A stretch of 64,000 nucleotides of DNA from Cercis canadensis. Its lineage: Eukaryota > Streptophyta > Magnoliopsida > Fabales > Fabaceae. The stretch covers positions 132,551-196,550 of the forward strand of contig QAOA01006646.1 in assembly GCA_003255065.1 (NCBI GenBank), given 5' to 3'. Within the stretch, counting starts at the first letter, position 1; every line of letters starts with the position of its first letter. Both the position numbers and the translations under genes were made by a program. The notes below the pieces were generated by a model. It ran no database searches and was not told the DNA's origin. It was given only the letters and a program-made list of their open reading frames with translations. Shown here one piece after another: positions 49,627 through 62,738 of the stretch.

Positions 49627-51165
49627 GTCAGCTACAAGCACGAAACGGAATAGGGTCCCGAGCCAGATACAATGACACACCAGGAAACAGTCCATTCCCA
49701 AATACAGTGAAACCCAAGAAAAACATTCGAGTCAGATTTTGGGACGAACCGAAATAGGGTTCCAGGCCAGATATAGTGACACCCAAGAAAAATTTCTAAG
49801 TCAGATATAGCGATGAACCGAAATAGGGTCACAGGCCAAATACAATTACCCACCGGGACACAGTCCCTTCCAAAATACAGAGAAACCCAAGAAAAATATC
49901 CGGGCCAGATACAAGGACGAACCGAAACAGCGTCCCGGGCCAAATACAATGACCCACCGAGAAACAGGAACCCAAGAAAAATATACAGGTCAGATATAGG
50001 GACGAACCGAAACGGGCTCCCGGGCCAGATACAGTGAAACCAAAGTAAAATATATGAGTCATATACAGGGACGAACCGAAACAGGGTCTCGGGCCAGATT
50101 CAATGACCCCCCAGGAAACAGTTCCTTCCCAGATACAGTCAAACCCAAGAAAAATATCTGAGTCAGATACATGGATAAACCGAAACAGGTTCCCGGGCCA
50201 GATTCGTTGACCCACCAGGAAACAGTGCCTTCCCAGACATAGTGAAACCCAAGAAAAAATATTCGAATCAGATACAGTGACAAACCGAAACATCTTCCCG
50301 ACCCAGATACAATGACCCACCGGGAAACAGGCCCTTCCCAAATATAGCGAAACCCTAAAAAATATCCAGGTCAGATACAGGGACGAACCGAAACAGGATG
50401 CCGGGCCAGATACAGTTAAACCAAAGAAAAATATCTGAGTCAAATACAAGGACGTACCGAAACAGGGTCCCTAGCCAGATTCGTTGACCCACCAGGGAAA
50501 AGTGTCTTACTAGACACAGTGAAACCCAAGAAAAATATCCGAGTCAGATACAAGGATGAAACGAAACAGGGTCCCAGGGCAGATATAGTGGAACCCAAGA
50601 AAAATTTCTGAGTCACATACAGCTATTAACCAAAACAGGCTCACAGGCCAGGTATAATGACCCAACGGGAAACAGTCTCTTCCCAAATACAGTGAAACCC
50701 AAAAAAAATATCGGGGTCAGATAAAGGAACGATCCGAAACAGGGTCTAGAGAAAGATACAATGACGCACAGGAAAACAGTCTCTTCCCAAATAAAGTGAA
50801 ATATAAGAAAAGCAACTGAGTCAGATACAAGGACGAACCGAAACAGGCTCCCAGGTCAGATACAGTGAAACCGAAGAAAAATATCCGAGTTAGATACAAG
50901 GACGAACCGAAATAGGGTCCCAGGCCAGAGAAAGTGAAACCAAAGAAAAAAATCTGAGTCAGATACAAGGACGAACCGAAACAGTGTCACGGGCCAGATT
51001 CGTTGATCAACTAGGAAACAGTTCCTTCCCAGATACAGTAAAACCCAAGAAAAATATCCGAGTCAGATATAGAACTGTACCGAAACAAGGTCCCGGCCCA
51101 GATACAATGAACCAACGGGAAACAGGCCCTTCTCAAATACAGTGAAACCCAAGAAAAATATCCGG
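49627..51165 (+). repeat. HOR unit 32, canonical (1539 bp)
   Basis: All seventeen monomers are in order. It carries the cgacccag, aaccctaaaaaatatcc and gacgtaccg variants shared with units 35 and 36. Confidence 0.92.
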
Positions 51166-51907
51166 GTCAGCTACAAGCACGAAACGGAATAGGGTCCCGA
51201 GCCAGATACATTGACACACCAGGAAACAATCCATTCCCAAATACAGTGAATCCCAAGAAAAACATTCGAGTCAGATTCTGGGACGAACCGAAATAGGGTT
51301 CCAGGCCAGATATAGTGCACCCAAGAAAAATTTTTGAGTCAGATATAGCGATGAACCGAAACAGGGTCACAGGCCAAATACAATTACCCACCGGGACACA
51401 GTCCCTTCCAAAATACAAAGAAACCCAAGAAAAATATACGGGCCAGATACAAGGACGAACCGAAACAGCGTCCCGGGCCAAATACAATGACCCACCGAGA
51501 AACAGGAACCCAAGAAAAATATACAGGTCAGATATAGGGACGAACCGAAACGGGATCCCGGGCCAGATACAGTGAAACCAAAGTAAAATATATGAGTCAT
51601 ATACAGGGACGAACCGAAACAGGGTCCCGGGCCAGATTCAATGACCCACCAGGAAATAGTTCCTTCCCAGATACAGTCAAACCCAAGAAAAATATCTGAG
51701 TCAGATACAAGGACGAACCGAAACAGTGTCACGGGCTAGATTCGTTGACCCACTAGGAAACAGTTCCTTCCCCGATACAGTGAAACCCAAGAAAAATATC
51801 CGAGTAAGATATAGAACCGTACCGAAACAAGGTCCCGGCCCAGATACAATGAACCAACGGGAAACAGGCCCTTCTCAAATACAGTGAAACCCAAGAAAAA
51901 TATCCGG
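51166..51907 (+). repeat. HOR unit 33, truncated (742 bp)
   Basis: m1-m6 are followed directly by m16 (near 51700) and m17. m7-m15 are absent. Confidence 0.9.
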
Positions 51908-52997
51908 GTCAGCTACAAGCACAAAATGGAATAGGGTCCCGAGCCAGATACAATGACACACCAGGAAACAGTCCATTCCCAAATACAGTGAAACCCAAGA
52001 AAAACATTCGAGTCAGATTCTGGGACGAACCGAAATAGGGTTCCAGGCCAGATATAGTGACACCCAAGAAAAATTTATGAGTCAGATATAGCAATAAACC
52101 GAAACAGGGTCACAGGCCACATACAGTCACCCACCGGGACACAGTCCCTTCCAAAATACAGAGAAACCCAAGAAAAATATCCGAACCAGATACAAGGACG
52201 AACCGAAACAGCGTCCCGGGCCAAATACAATGACCCACCGAGAAACAGGAACCCAAGAGAAATATACAGGTCAGATATAGGGACGAACCGAAACGGGATC
52301 CCGGGCCAGATACAGTGAAACCAAAGTAAAATATATGAGTCACATACAGGGACGAACCGAAACAGGGTCCCGGGCCAGATTCAATGACCCACCAGGAAAC
52401 AGTTCCTTCCCAGATACAGTCAAACCCAAGAAAAATATCTGAGTCGGATACATGGACGAACCGAAACCGCGTCCCGGGCCAGATTCGTTGACCGACCAGG
52501 AAACAGTGCCTTCCCAGACATAGTGAAACCCAAGAAAAAATATCCGAGTCAGATACAGGGACAAACCGAAACATCTTCTCGACCCAGATACAATGACCCA
52601 CCGGGAAACAGGCCCTTCCCAAATATAGCGAAACCCAAAAAAAATATCCAGGTTAGATACAGGGACGAACCGAAACAGGCTCCCAGGTCAGATATAGTGA
52701 AACCGAAGAAAAATATCCGAGTTAGATACAAGGACGAACCGAAATAGGGTCCCAGGCCAGAGACAGTGAAACCAAAGAAAAAAATCTGAGTCAGATACAA
52801 GGACGAATCGAAACAGTGTCACGGGCCAGATTCGTTGATCCACTAGGAAACAGTTCCTTCCCAGATATAGTAAAACCAAAGAAAAATATCCGAGTCAGAT
52901 ATAGAACTGTACCGAAACAAGGTCCTGGCCCAGATACAATGAACCAACGAGAAACAGGCCCTTCTCAAATACAGTGAAACCCAAGAAAAATATCCGG
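51908..52997 (+). repeat. HOR unit 34, truncated (1090 bp)
   Basis: m1-m8 are followed by an m9/m14 fusion (near 52652-52720), m15, m16 and m17. m10-m13 and parts of m9 and m14 are lost. Confidence 0.9.
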
Positions 52998-54536
52998 GTC
53001 AGTTACAAGCACGAAACGGAATAGGGTCCCGAGCCAAATACATTGACACACCAGGAAACAGTACATTCCCAAATACAGTGAAACGCAAGAAAAACATTCG
53101 AGTCAGATTCTGGGACGAAACGAAATAGGGTTCCAGGCCAGATATAGTGACACCCAAGAAAAATTTTTGAGTCAGATATAGCGATGAACAGAAACAGGGT
53201 CACAGGCCAAATACAATTACCCACCGGGACACAGTCCCTTCCAAAATACAGAGAAACCCAAGAAAAATATACGGGCCAGATACAAGGACGAACCGAAACA
53301 GCGTCCCGGGCCAAATACAATGACCCACCGAGAAACAGGAACCCAAGAAAAATATACAGGTCAGATATAGGGACGAACCGAAACAGGATCCCGGGCCAGA
53401 TACAGTGAAACCAAAGTAAAATATATGAGTCATATACAGGGACGAACCGAAACAGGGTCCCGGGCCAGATTCAATGACCCACCAGGAAACAGTTCCTTCC
53501 CAGATACAGTCAAACCCAAGAAAAATATCTGAGTCAGATACATGGACGAACCGAAACAGGGTCCCGGGCCAGATTCGTTGACCCACCAGGAAACAGTGCC
53601 TTCCCAGACATAGTGAAACCCAAGAAAAAATATCCGAGTCAGATACAGGGACAAACCGAAACATCTTCCCGACCCAGATACAATGACCCACCGGGAAACA
53701 GGCCCTTCCCAAATATAGCGAAACCCTAAAAAATATCCAGGTCAGATATAGGGACGAACCGAAACAGGATCCTGGGCCAGATACAGTGAAACCAAAGAAA
53801 AATATCTGAGTCAGATACAAGGACGTACCGAAACAGGGTCCCTGGCCAGATTCGTTGACCTTCCAGGAAAAGGTTTCTTGCCAGACACAGTGAAACCCAA
53901 GAAAAATATCCGAGTCAGATACAAGGATGAAACGAAACAGGGTCCCAGGGCATCTATAGTGGAACCCAAGAAAAATTTCTGAGTCACATACCACTATTAA
54001 CCAATACAGGCTCACAGGCCAGGTATAATGACCCAACGGGAAACAGTCTCTTCCCAAATACAGTGAAACCCAAAAAAAATATCCGGGTCAGATACAGGAA
54101 CGATCCGAAACAGGGTCTCGGGCCAGATACAATGACGCACAGGAAAACAGTCTCTTCCCAAATAAAGTGAAATATAAGAAAAGCAACTGAGTCAGATACA
54201 AGGACGAACCGAAACAGGCTCCCAGGTCAGATACAGTGAAACCGAAGAAAAATATCCGAGTTAGATACAAGGACGAACCGAAATAGGGTCCCAGGCCAGA
54301 GACAGTGAAACCAAAGAAAAAAATCTGAGTCAGATACAAGGACGAACCGAAACAGTGTCACGGGCCAGATTCGTTGACCCACTAGGAAACAGTTCCTTCC
54401 CACATACAGTGAAACCCAAGAAAAATATCCGAGTCAGATATAGAACCGTACAGAAACAAGGTCCCGGCCCAGATACAATGAACCAACGGGAAACAGGCCC
54501 TTCTCAAATACAGTGAAACCCAAGAAAAATATCCGG
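52998..54536 (+). repeat. HOR unit 35, canonical (1539 bp)
   Basis: All seventeen monomers are in order. The m8 A-tract is shortened (aaaccctaaaaaatatcc near 53722). Confidence 0.92.
53200..54057 (-). other. Longest open frame of the array, judged non-coding
   Basis: This 285-codon minus-strand frame is only monomer sequence read through successive L and S units. The peptide is a recurring hydrophobic pattern with motifs such as CFGSSLYLT and FRFV. Other minus frames over the same bases are also open, and a 104-bp monomer shifts frame at every step, so no frame is conserved between HOR copies. No start context, domain or codon pattern supports a protein. Confidence 0.85.
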
Positions 54537-56075
54537 GTCAGCTACAAGCACGAAACGGAATAGGGTCCCGAGTCAGATACAATGACACACCAGGAAACAG
54601 TCCATTCCCAAATACAGTGAAACCCAAGAAAAACATTCGAGTCAGATTCTGGGACGAACCGAAATAGGGTTCCAGGCAAGATATAGTGACACCCAAGAAA
54701 AATTTCTGAGTCAGATATAGCGATGAACAAAAACAAGGTCATAGGCCAAATACAATGACCCACCGGGACACAGTCCCTTAAAAAATACAGAGAAACCCAA
54801 GAAAAATATCCGGGCCAGATACAAGGACGAACCGAAACAGTGTCCCGGGCCAAATACAATGACCCACCGAGAAACAGGAACCCAAGAAAAATATACAGGT
54901 CAGATATAGGGACGAACCGAAACAGGATCCCGGGCCAGATACAGTGAAACCAAAGTAAAATATATGAGTCATATACAGGGACGAACCGAAACAGGGTCCC
55001 GGGCCAGATTCAATGACCCACCAGGAAACAGTTCCTTCCCAGATACAGTCAAACCCAAGAAAAATATCTGAGTCAGATACATAGACGAACCGAAACAGGG
55101 TCTCGGACCAGATTCGTTGACCCACCAGGAAACAGTGCCTTCCCAGACATAGTGAGACCCAAGAAAAAATATTCGAGTCAGATACAGGGACAAACCGAAA
55201 CATCTTCCCGACCCAGATACAATGACCCACCGGGAAACAGGCCCTTCCCAAATATAGCGAAACCCTAAAAAATGTCCAGGTCAGATACAGGGACGAACCG
55301 ACACAGGATGCCGGGCCAGATACAGTGAAACCAAAGAAAAATATCTGAGTCAGATACAAGGACGTACCGAAACAGGGTCCCTGGCCAGATTCGTTGACCT
55401 ACCAGGAAAAAGTTTCTTACCAGACACAGTGAAACCTAAGAAAAATATCCGAGTCAGATACAAGGATGAAACGAAACAGGGTCCCAGGGCAGATATAGTG
55501 GAACCCAAGAAAAATTTCTGAGTCACATACAGCTATTAACCAAAACAGGCACACAGGCCAGGTATAATGACCCAACGGGAAACAGTCTCTTCCAAAATAC
55601 AGTGAAACCCAAAAAAAATATCCGGGTCAGATACAGGAACGATCCGAAACAGGGTCTCGGGCCAGATACAATGACGCACAGGAAAACAGTCTCTTCCCAA
55701 ATAAAGTGAAATATAAGAAAAGCAACTGAGTCAGATACAAGGACGAACCGAAACAGGCTCCCAGGTCAGATACAGTGAAACCGAAGAAAAATATCCGAGT
55801 TAGATACAAGGACGAACCGAAATAGGGTCCCAGGCCAGAGACAGTGAAACCAAAGAAAAAAATCTGAGTCAGATACAAGGACGAACCGAAACAGTGTCAC
55901 GGGCCAGATTCGTTGACCCACTAGGAAACAGTTCCTTCCCAGATACAGTGAAACCCAAGAAAAATATCCGAGTCAGATATAGAACCGTACCGAAACAAGG
56001 TCCCGGCCCAGATACAATGAACCAACGGGAAACAGGCCCTTCTCAAATACAGTGAAACCCAAGAAAAATATCCGG
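54537..56075 (+). repeat. HOR unit 36, canonical (1539 bp)
   Basis: All seventeen monomers are in order, with the same m8 and m10 variants as units 32 and 35. Confidence 0.92.
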
Positions 56076-57615
56076 GTCAGCTACAAGCACGAAACGGAAT
56101 AGGGTCCCGAGCCAGATACAATGACACACCAGGAAACAGTCCATTCCCAAATACAGTGAAACCCAAGAAAAACATTCGAGTCAGATTCTGGGACGAACCG
56201 AAATAGGGTTCCAGGCCAGATATAGTGACACCCAAGAAAAATTTCTGAGTCAGATATAGCGATGAACCGAAACAGGGTCACAGGCCAAATACAATGACCC
56301 ACCGGGACACAGTCCCTTCCAAAATACAGAGAAACCCAAGAAAAATATCCGGGCCAGATACAAGGACGAACCGAAACAGCGTCCCGGGCCAAATACAATG
56401 ACCCACCGAGAAACAGGAACCCAAGAAAAATATACAGGTCAGATATAGGGACGAACCGAAACAGGATCCCGGGCCAGATACAGTGAAACCAAAGTAAAAT
56501 ATATGAGTCATATACAGGGACGAACCGAAACAGGGTCCCGGGCCAGATTCAATGACCCACCAGGAAACAGTTCCTTCCCAGATACAGTCAAACCCAAGAA
56601 AAATATCTGAGTCAGATACATGGACGAACCGAAACAGGGTCCCGGGCCAGATTCGTTGACCCACCAGGAAACAGTGCCTTCCCAGACATAGTGAAACCCA
56701 AGAAAAAATATCCGAGTCAGATACAGGGACAAACCGAAACATCTTCCCGAGCCAGATACAATGACCCACCGGGAAACAGGCCCTTCCCAAATATAGCGAA
56801 ACCCAAAAAAAATATCCAGGTCAGATACAGGGACGAACCGAAACAGGATCCCGGGCCAGATACAGTGAAACCAAAGAAAAATATCTGAGTCAGATACAAG
56901 GACGAACCGAAACAGGGTCCCGGGCCAGATTCGTTGACCTACCAGGAAAAAGTGTCTTACCAGACACAGTGAAACCCAAGAAAAATATCCGAGTCAGATA
57001 CAAGGATGAAACGAAACAGGGTCCCAGGGCAGATATAGTGGAACCCAAGAAAAATTTCTGAGTCACATACAACTATTAACCAAAACAGGCTCACAGGCCA
57101 GGTATAATGACCCAACGGGAAACAGTCTCTTCCCAAATACAGTGAAACCCAAAAAAAATATCCGGGTCAGATACAGGAACGATCCGAAACAGGGTCTCGG
57201 GCCAGATACAATGACGCACAGGAAAACAGTCTCTTCCCAAATAAAGTGAAATATAAGAAAAGCAACTGAGTCAGATACAAGGACGAACCGAAACAGGCTC
57301 CCAGGTCAGATACAGTGAAACCGAAGAAAAATATCCGAGTTAGATACAAGGACGAACCGAAATAGGGTCCCAGGCCAGAGACAGTGAAACCAAAGAAAAA
57401 AATCTGAGTCAGATACAAGGACGAACCGAAACAGTGTCACGGGCCAGATTCGTTGACCCACTAGGAAACAGTTCCTTCCCAGATACAGTGAAACCCAAGA
57501 AAAATATCCGAGTCAGATATAGAACCGTACCGAAACAAGGTCCTGGCCCAGATACAATGAACCAACGGGAAACAGGCCCTTCTCAAATACAGTGAAACCC
57601 AAGAAAAATATCCGG
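56076..57615 (+). repeat. HOR unit 37, canonical, almost identical to unit 23 (1540 bp)
   Basis: In the segments compared base by base with unit 23, 19,050 bp away, the only difference seen is C to T at 57544. Confidence 0.94.
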
Positions 57616-59621
57616 GTCAGCTAAAAGCACGAAACGGAATAGGGTCCCGAGCCAAATACAATGACACACCAGGAAACAGTACATTCCCAAATACAGTGAA
57701 ACCCAAGAAAAACATTCGAGTCAGATTCTGGGACGAAACGAAATAGGGTTCCAGGCCAGATATAGTGACACCCAAGAAAAATTTTTGAGTCAGATATAGC
57801 GATGAACCGAAACAGGGTCACAGGCCAAATACAATGACCCACCGGGACACAGTCCCTTCCAAAATACAGAGAAACCCAAGAAAAATATCCGGGCCAGATA
57901 CAAGGACGAACCGAAACAGCGTCCCGGGCCAAATACAATGACCCACCGAGAAACAGGAACCCAAGAAAAATATACAGGTCAGATATAGGGACGAACCGAA
58001 ACAGGATCCCGGGCCAGATACAGTGAAACCAAAGTAAAATATATGAGTCATATACAGGGACGAACCGAAACAGGGTCCCGGGCCAGATTCAATGACCCAC
58101 CAGGAAACAGTTCCTTCCCAGATACAGTCAAACCCAAGAAAAATATCTGAGTCAGATAGATGGACGAACCGAAACAGGGTCCCGGCCCAGATTCGTTGAC
58201 CCACCAGGAAACAGTGCCTTCCCAGACATTGTGAAACCCAAGAAAAATTTCTGAGTCAGATATAGCGATGAACCGAAACAGTGTCACAGGCCAAATACAA
58301 TGACCCACGGGGACACAGTCCCTTCCAAAATACAGAGAAACCCAAGAAAAATATCCGGGCCAGATACAAGGACGAACCGAAACAGCGTCCCAGGCCAAAT
58401 ACAATGACCCACCGAGAAACAGGAACCCAAGAAAAATATACAGGTCAGATATAGGGACGAACCGAAACAGGATCCCGGGCCAGATACAGTGAAACCAAAG
58501 TAAAATATATGAGTCATATACAGGGACGAACCGAAACAGGGTCCCGGGCCAGATTCAATGACCCACCAGGAAACAGTTCCTTCCCAGATACAGTCAAACC
58601 CAAGAAAAATATCTGAGTCAGATACATGGACGAACCGAAACAGGGTCCCGGGCCAGATTCGTTGACCCACCAGGAAACAGTGCTTTCCCAGACATAGTGA
58701 AACCCAAATAAAAATATTCGAGTCAGATACAGGGACAAACCGAAACATCTTCCCGAGCCAGATATAATGACCCACCGAGAAACAGGCCCTTCCCAAATAT
58801 AGCGAAACCCAAAAAAAATATCCAGGTCAGATACAGGGACGAACCAAAACAGGATCCCGGGCCAGATACAGTGAAACCAAAGAAAAATATCTGAATCATA
58901 TACAAGGACGAACCGAAACTGGGTCCCTGGCCAGATTCGCTGACCAACCAGGAAAAAGTGTCTTACTAGACATAGTGAAACCCAAGAAAAATATCCGAGT
59001 CAGATACAAGGATGAAACGAAACAGGGTCCCAGGGCAGATATAGTGGAACCCAAGAAAAATTTCTGAGTCACATACAGCTATTAACCAAAACAGGCTCAC
59101 AGGCCAGGTATAATGACCCAACGGGAAACAGTCTCTTCCCAAATACAGTGAAACCCAAAAAAAATATCCGGGTCAGATACAGGAACGATCCGAAACAGGG
59201 TCTCGGGCCAGATACAATGACGCACAGGAAAACAGTCTCTTCCCAAATAAAGTGAAATATAAGAAAAGCAACTGAGTCAGATACAAGGACGAACCGAAAC
59301 AGGCTCCCAGGTCAGATACAGTGAAACCGAAGAAAAATATCCGAGTTAGATACAAGGACGAACCGAAATAGGGTCCCAGGCCAGAGACAGTGAAACCAAA
59401 GAAAAAAATCTGAGTCAGATACAAGGACGAACCGAAACAGTGTCACGGGCCAGATTCGTTGACCCACTAGGAAACAGTTCCTTCCCAGATACAGTGAAAC
59501 CCAAGAAAAATATCCGAGTCAGATATAGAACCGTACCGAAACAAGGTCCCGGCCCAGATACAATGAACCAACGGGAAAAAAGCCCTTCTCAAATACAGTG
59601 AAACCCAAGAAAAATATCAGG
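57616..59621 (+). repeat. HOR unit 38, expanded by 466 bp
   Basis: m7 ends with the m2 tail (aaatttctga near 58245-58254) and restarts at m3, so m3-m7 are repeated before the normal order continues. Confidence 0.88.
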
Positions 59622-61337
59622 GTCAGCTACAAACACGAAACGGAATAGGGTCCCGAGCCAGATACAATGATACACCAGGAAACAGTCCATTCCCAAATAC
59701 AGTGAAACCCAAGAAAAACATTCGAGTCAGATTCTGGGATGAACCGAAATAGGGTTCCAGGCCAGATATAGTGACACCAAAGAAAAATTTCAGAGTCAGA
59801 TATAGCGATGAACCGAAACAGGGACACAGGACAAATACAATGACCCATCGGGACACAGTCCCTTCCAAAATACAGGGTCCCGAGCCAGATTCAATGACCT
59901 ACCAGGAAACAGTTCCTTCCCAGATACAGTCAAACCCAAGAAAAATATCTGAGTCAGATACATGGACGAACCGAAACAGGGTCCCGGGCCAGATTCGTTG
60001 ACCCACCAGGAAACAGTGCCTTCCCAGACATAGTGAAACCCAAGAAAAAATATCCGAGTTAGATACAGGGACAAACCGAAACATCTTCCCGAGCCAGATA
60101 CAATGACCCATCGGCAAACAGGCCCTTCCCAAATATAGCGAAACCCAAAAAAAATATCCAGGTCAGATACAGGGACGAACCGAAACAAGATCCCGGGCCA
60201 GATACTGTGAAACCAAAGAAAAATATCTGAGTCAGATACAAGGACGAACCAAAACAGGGTCTCTGGCCAGATTCGTTGACCTACCAGGAAAAAGTGTCTT
60301 ACCAGACACAGTGAAACCCAAGAAAAATATCCGAGTCAGATAAAAGGATGAAACGAAACAGGGTCCCAGGGTAGATATAGTGGAAACCAAGAAAAATTTC
60401 TGAGTCACATACAGCATTAACCAAAACAGGCTCACAGGCCAGGTATAATAACCCAACGGGAAACAGTCTCTTCCCAAATACAGTGAAACCCAAAAAAAAT
60501 ATCCGGGTCAGATACAGGAACGATCCGAAACAGGGCCTCGGGCCAGATACAATGACGAACAGGAAAACAGTCTCTTCCCAAATAAAGTGAAATATAAGAA
60601 AAGCAACTGAGTCACATACAAGGACGAACCGAAACAGGGTCCCTGGCCAGATTCGTTGACCTACCAGGAAAAAGTGTCTTACCAGACACAGTGAAACCCA
60701 AGAAAAATATCCGAGTCAGATACAAGGATTGAAACGAAACAGGGTCCCAGGGTAGATATAGTGGAAACCCAGAAAAATTTCTGAGTCACATACAGTTATT
60801 AACCAAAACAGGCTCACAGGCCAGGTATAATGACCCAACGGGAAACAGTCTCTTCCCAAATACAGTGAAACCCAAAAAAAATATCCGGGTCAGATACAGG
60901 AACGATCCGAAACAGGGTCTCGGGCCAGATACAATGACGCACAGGAAAACAGTCTCTTCCCAAATAAAGTGAAATATAAGAAAACAACTGAGTCAGATAC
61001 AAGGACAAACCGAAACAGTCTCCCAGGTCAGATTCAGTGAAACCGAAGAAAAATATCCGAGTTAGATACAAGGACGAACCGAAATAGGGTCCCAGGCCAG
61101 AGACAGTGAAACCAAAGAAAAAAATCTGAGTCAGATACAAGGACGAACCGAAACAGTGTCACGGGCCAGATTCGTTGACCCACTAGGAAACAGTTCCTTC
61201 CCAGATACAGTGAAACCCAAGAAAAATATCCGAGTCAGATATAGAACCGTACCGAAACAAGGTCCCGGCCCAGATACAATGAACCAACGGGAAACAGGCC
61301 CTTCTCAAATACAGTGAAACCCAAGAAAAATATCCGG
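59622..61337 (+). repeat. HOR unit 39, rearranged (1716 bp)
   Basis: A 158-bp m3/m6 chimera (59795-59952) removes m4 and m5. Later an m14/m10-like junction near 60613 repeats m10-m13 before m14-m17. Confidence 0.86.
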
Positions 61338-62738
61338 GTCAGCTACAAGCACGAAACGGAATAGGGTCCCGAGCCAGATACAATGACACACCAGGAAACA
61401 GTCCATTCCCAAATACAGTGAAACCCAAGAAAAACATTCGAGTCAGATTCTGGGACGAACCGAAATAGGGTTCCAGGCCAGATATAGTGACACCCAAGAA
61501 AAATTTCTGAGTCAGATATAGCGATGAACCGAAACAGGGTCACAGGCCAAATACAATGACCCACCGGGACACAGTCCCTTCCAAAATACAGAGAAACCCA
61601 AGAAAAATATCCGGGCCAGATACAAGGACGAACCGAAACAGCGTCCCGGGCCAAATACAATGACCCACCGAGAAACAGGAACCCAAGAAAAGTATACAGG
61701 TCAGATATAGGGACGAACCAAAACGGGATCCCGGGCCAGATACAGTGAAACCAAAGTAAAATATATGAGTCATATACAGGGACGAACCGAAACAGGGTCC
61801 CGGGCCAGATTCAATGACCCAGCAGGAAGCTGTTCCTTCCCAGATACAGACAAACCCAACAAAAATATCTGAGTCAGATACATGGACGAACCGAAACAGG
61901 GTCCCGGGCCAGATTCGATGACCCACCAGGAAACAGTGCCTTCCCAGACATAGTGAAACCCAAGAAAAAATATCTGAGTCAGATACAGGGACAAACCGAA
62001 ACATCTTCCGAGCCAGATACAATGACCCACCGGGAAACAGGCCCTTCCCAAATATAGCGAAACCCAAAAAAAATATCCAGGTCAGATACAGGGATGAACC
62101 GAAATAGGATCCCGGGCCAGATACAGTGAAACCAAAGAAAACTATCTGATTCAGATACAAGGACGAATAGAAACAGGGTCTCTGGCCAGATTCATTGACC
62201 TACCAGGAAAAAGTGTCTTCCCAGACACAGTGAAACCCAAGAAAAATATCCGAGTCAGATACAAGGATGAAACGAAACAGGGTCCCAGGGCAGATATAGT
62301 GGAAACCCAGAAAAATTTCTGAGTCACATACAGCTATTAACCAAAACAGGCTCACAGGCCAGGTATAAAGACCTAACGGGAAACAGTCTCTTCCCAAATA
62401 CAGTGAAATCAAAAAAAAATATCCGGGTCAGATACAGGAACGATCCGAAACAGGGTCTCGGGCCAGATACAATGACGCACAGGAAAACAGTCTCTTCCCA
62501 AATAAAGTGAAATATAAGAAAAGCAACTGAGTCAGATACAAGGACGAACCGAAACAGTGTCACGGGCCAGATTCGTTGACCCACTAGGAAACAGTTCCTT
62601 CCCAGATACAGTGAAACCCAAGAAAAATATCCGAGTCAGATATAGAACCGTACCGAAACAAGGTCCCGGCCCAGATACAATGAACCAACGGGAAACAGGC
62701 CCTTCTCAAATACAGTGAAACCCAAGAAAAATATCCGG
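61338..62738 (+). repeat. HOR unit 40, 15-monomer variant (1401 bp)
   Basis: m13 is followed directly by m16 at 62531, so m14-m15 are missing. One further base is lost in m8. Confidence 0.92.
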
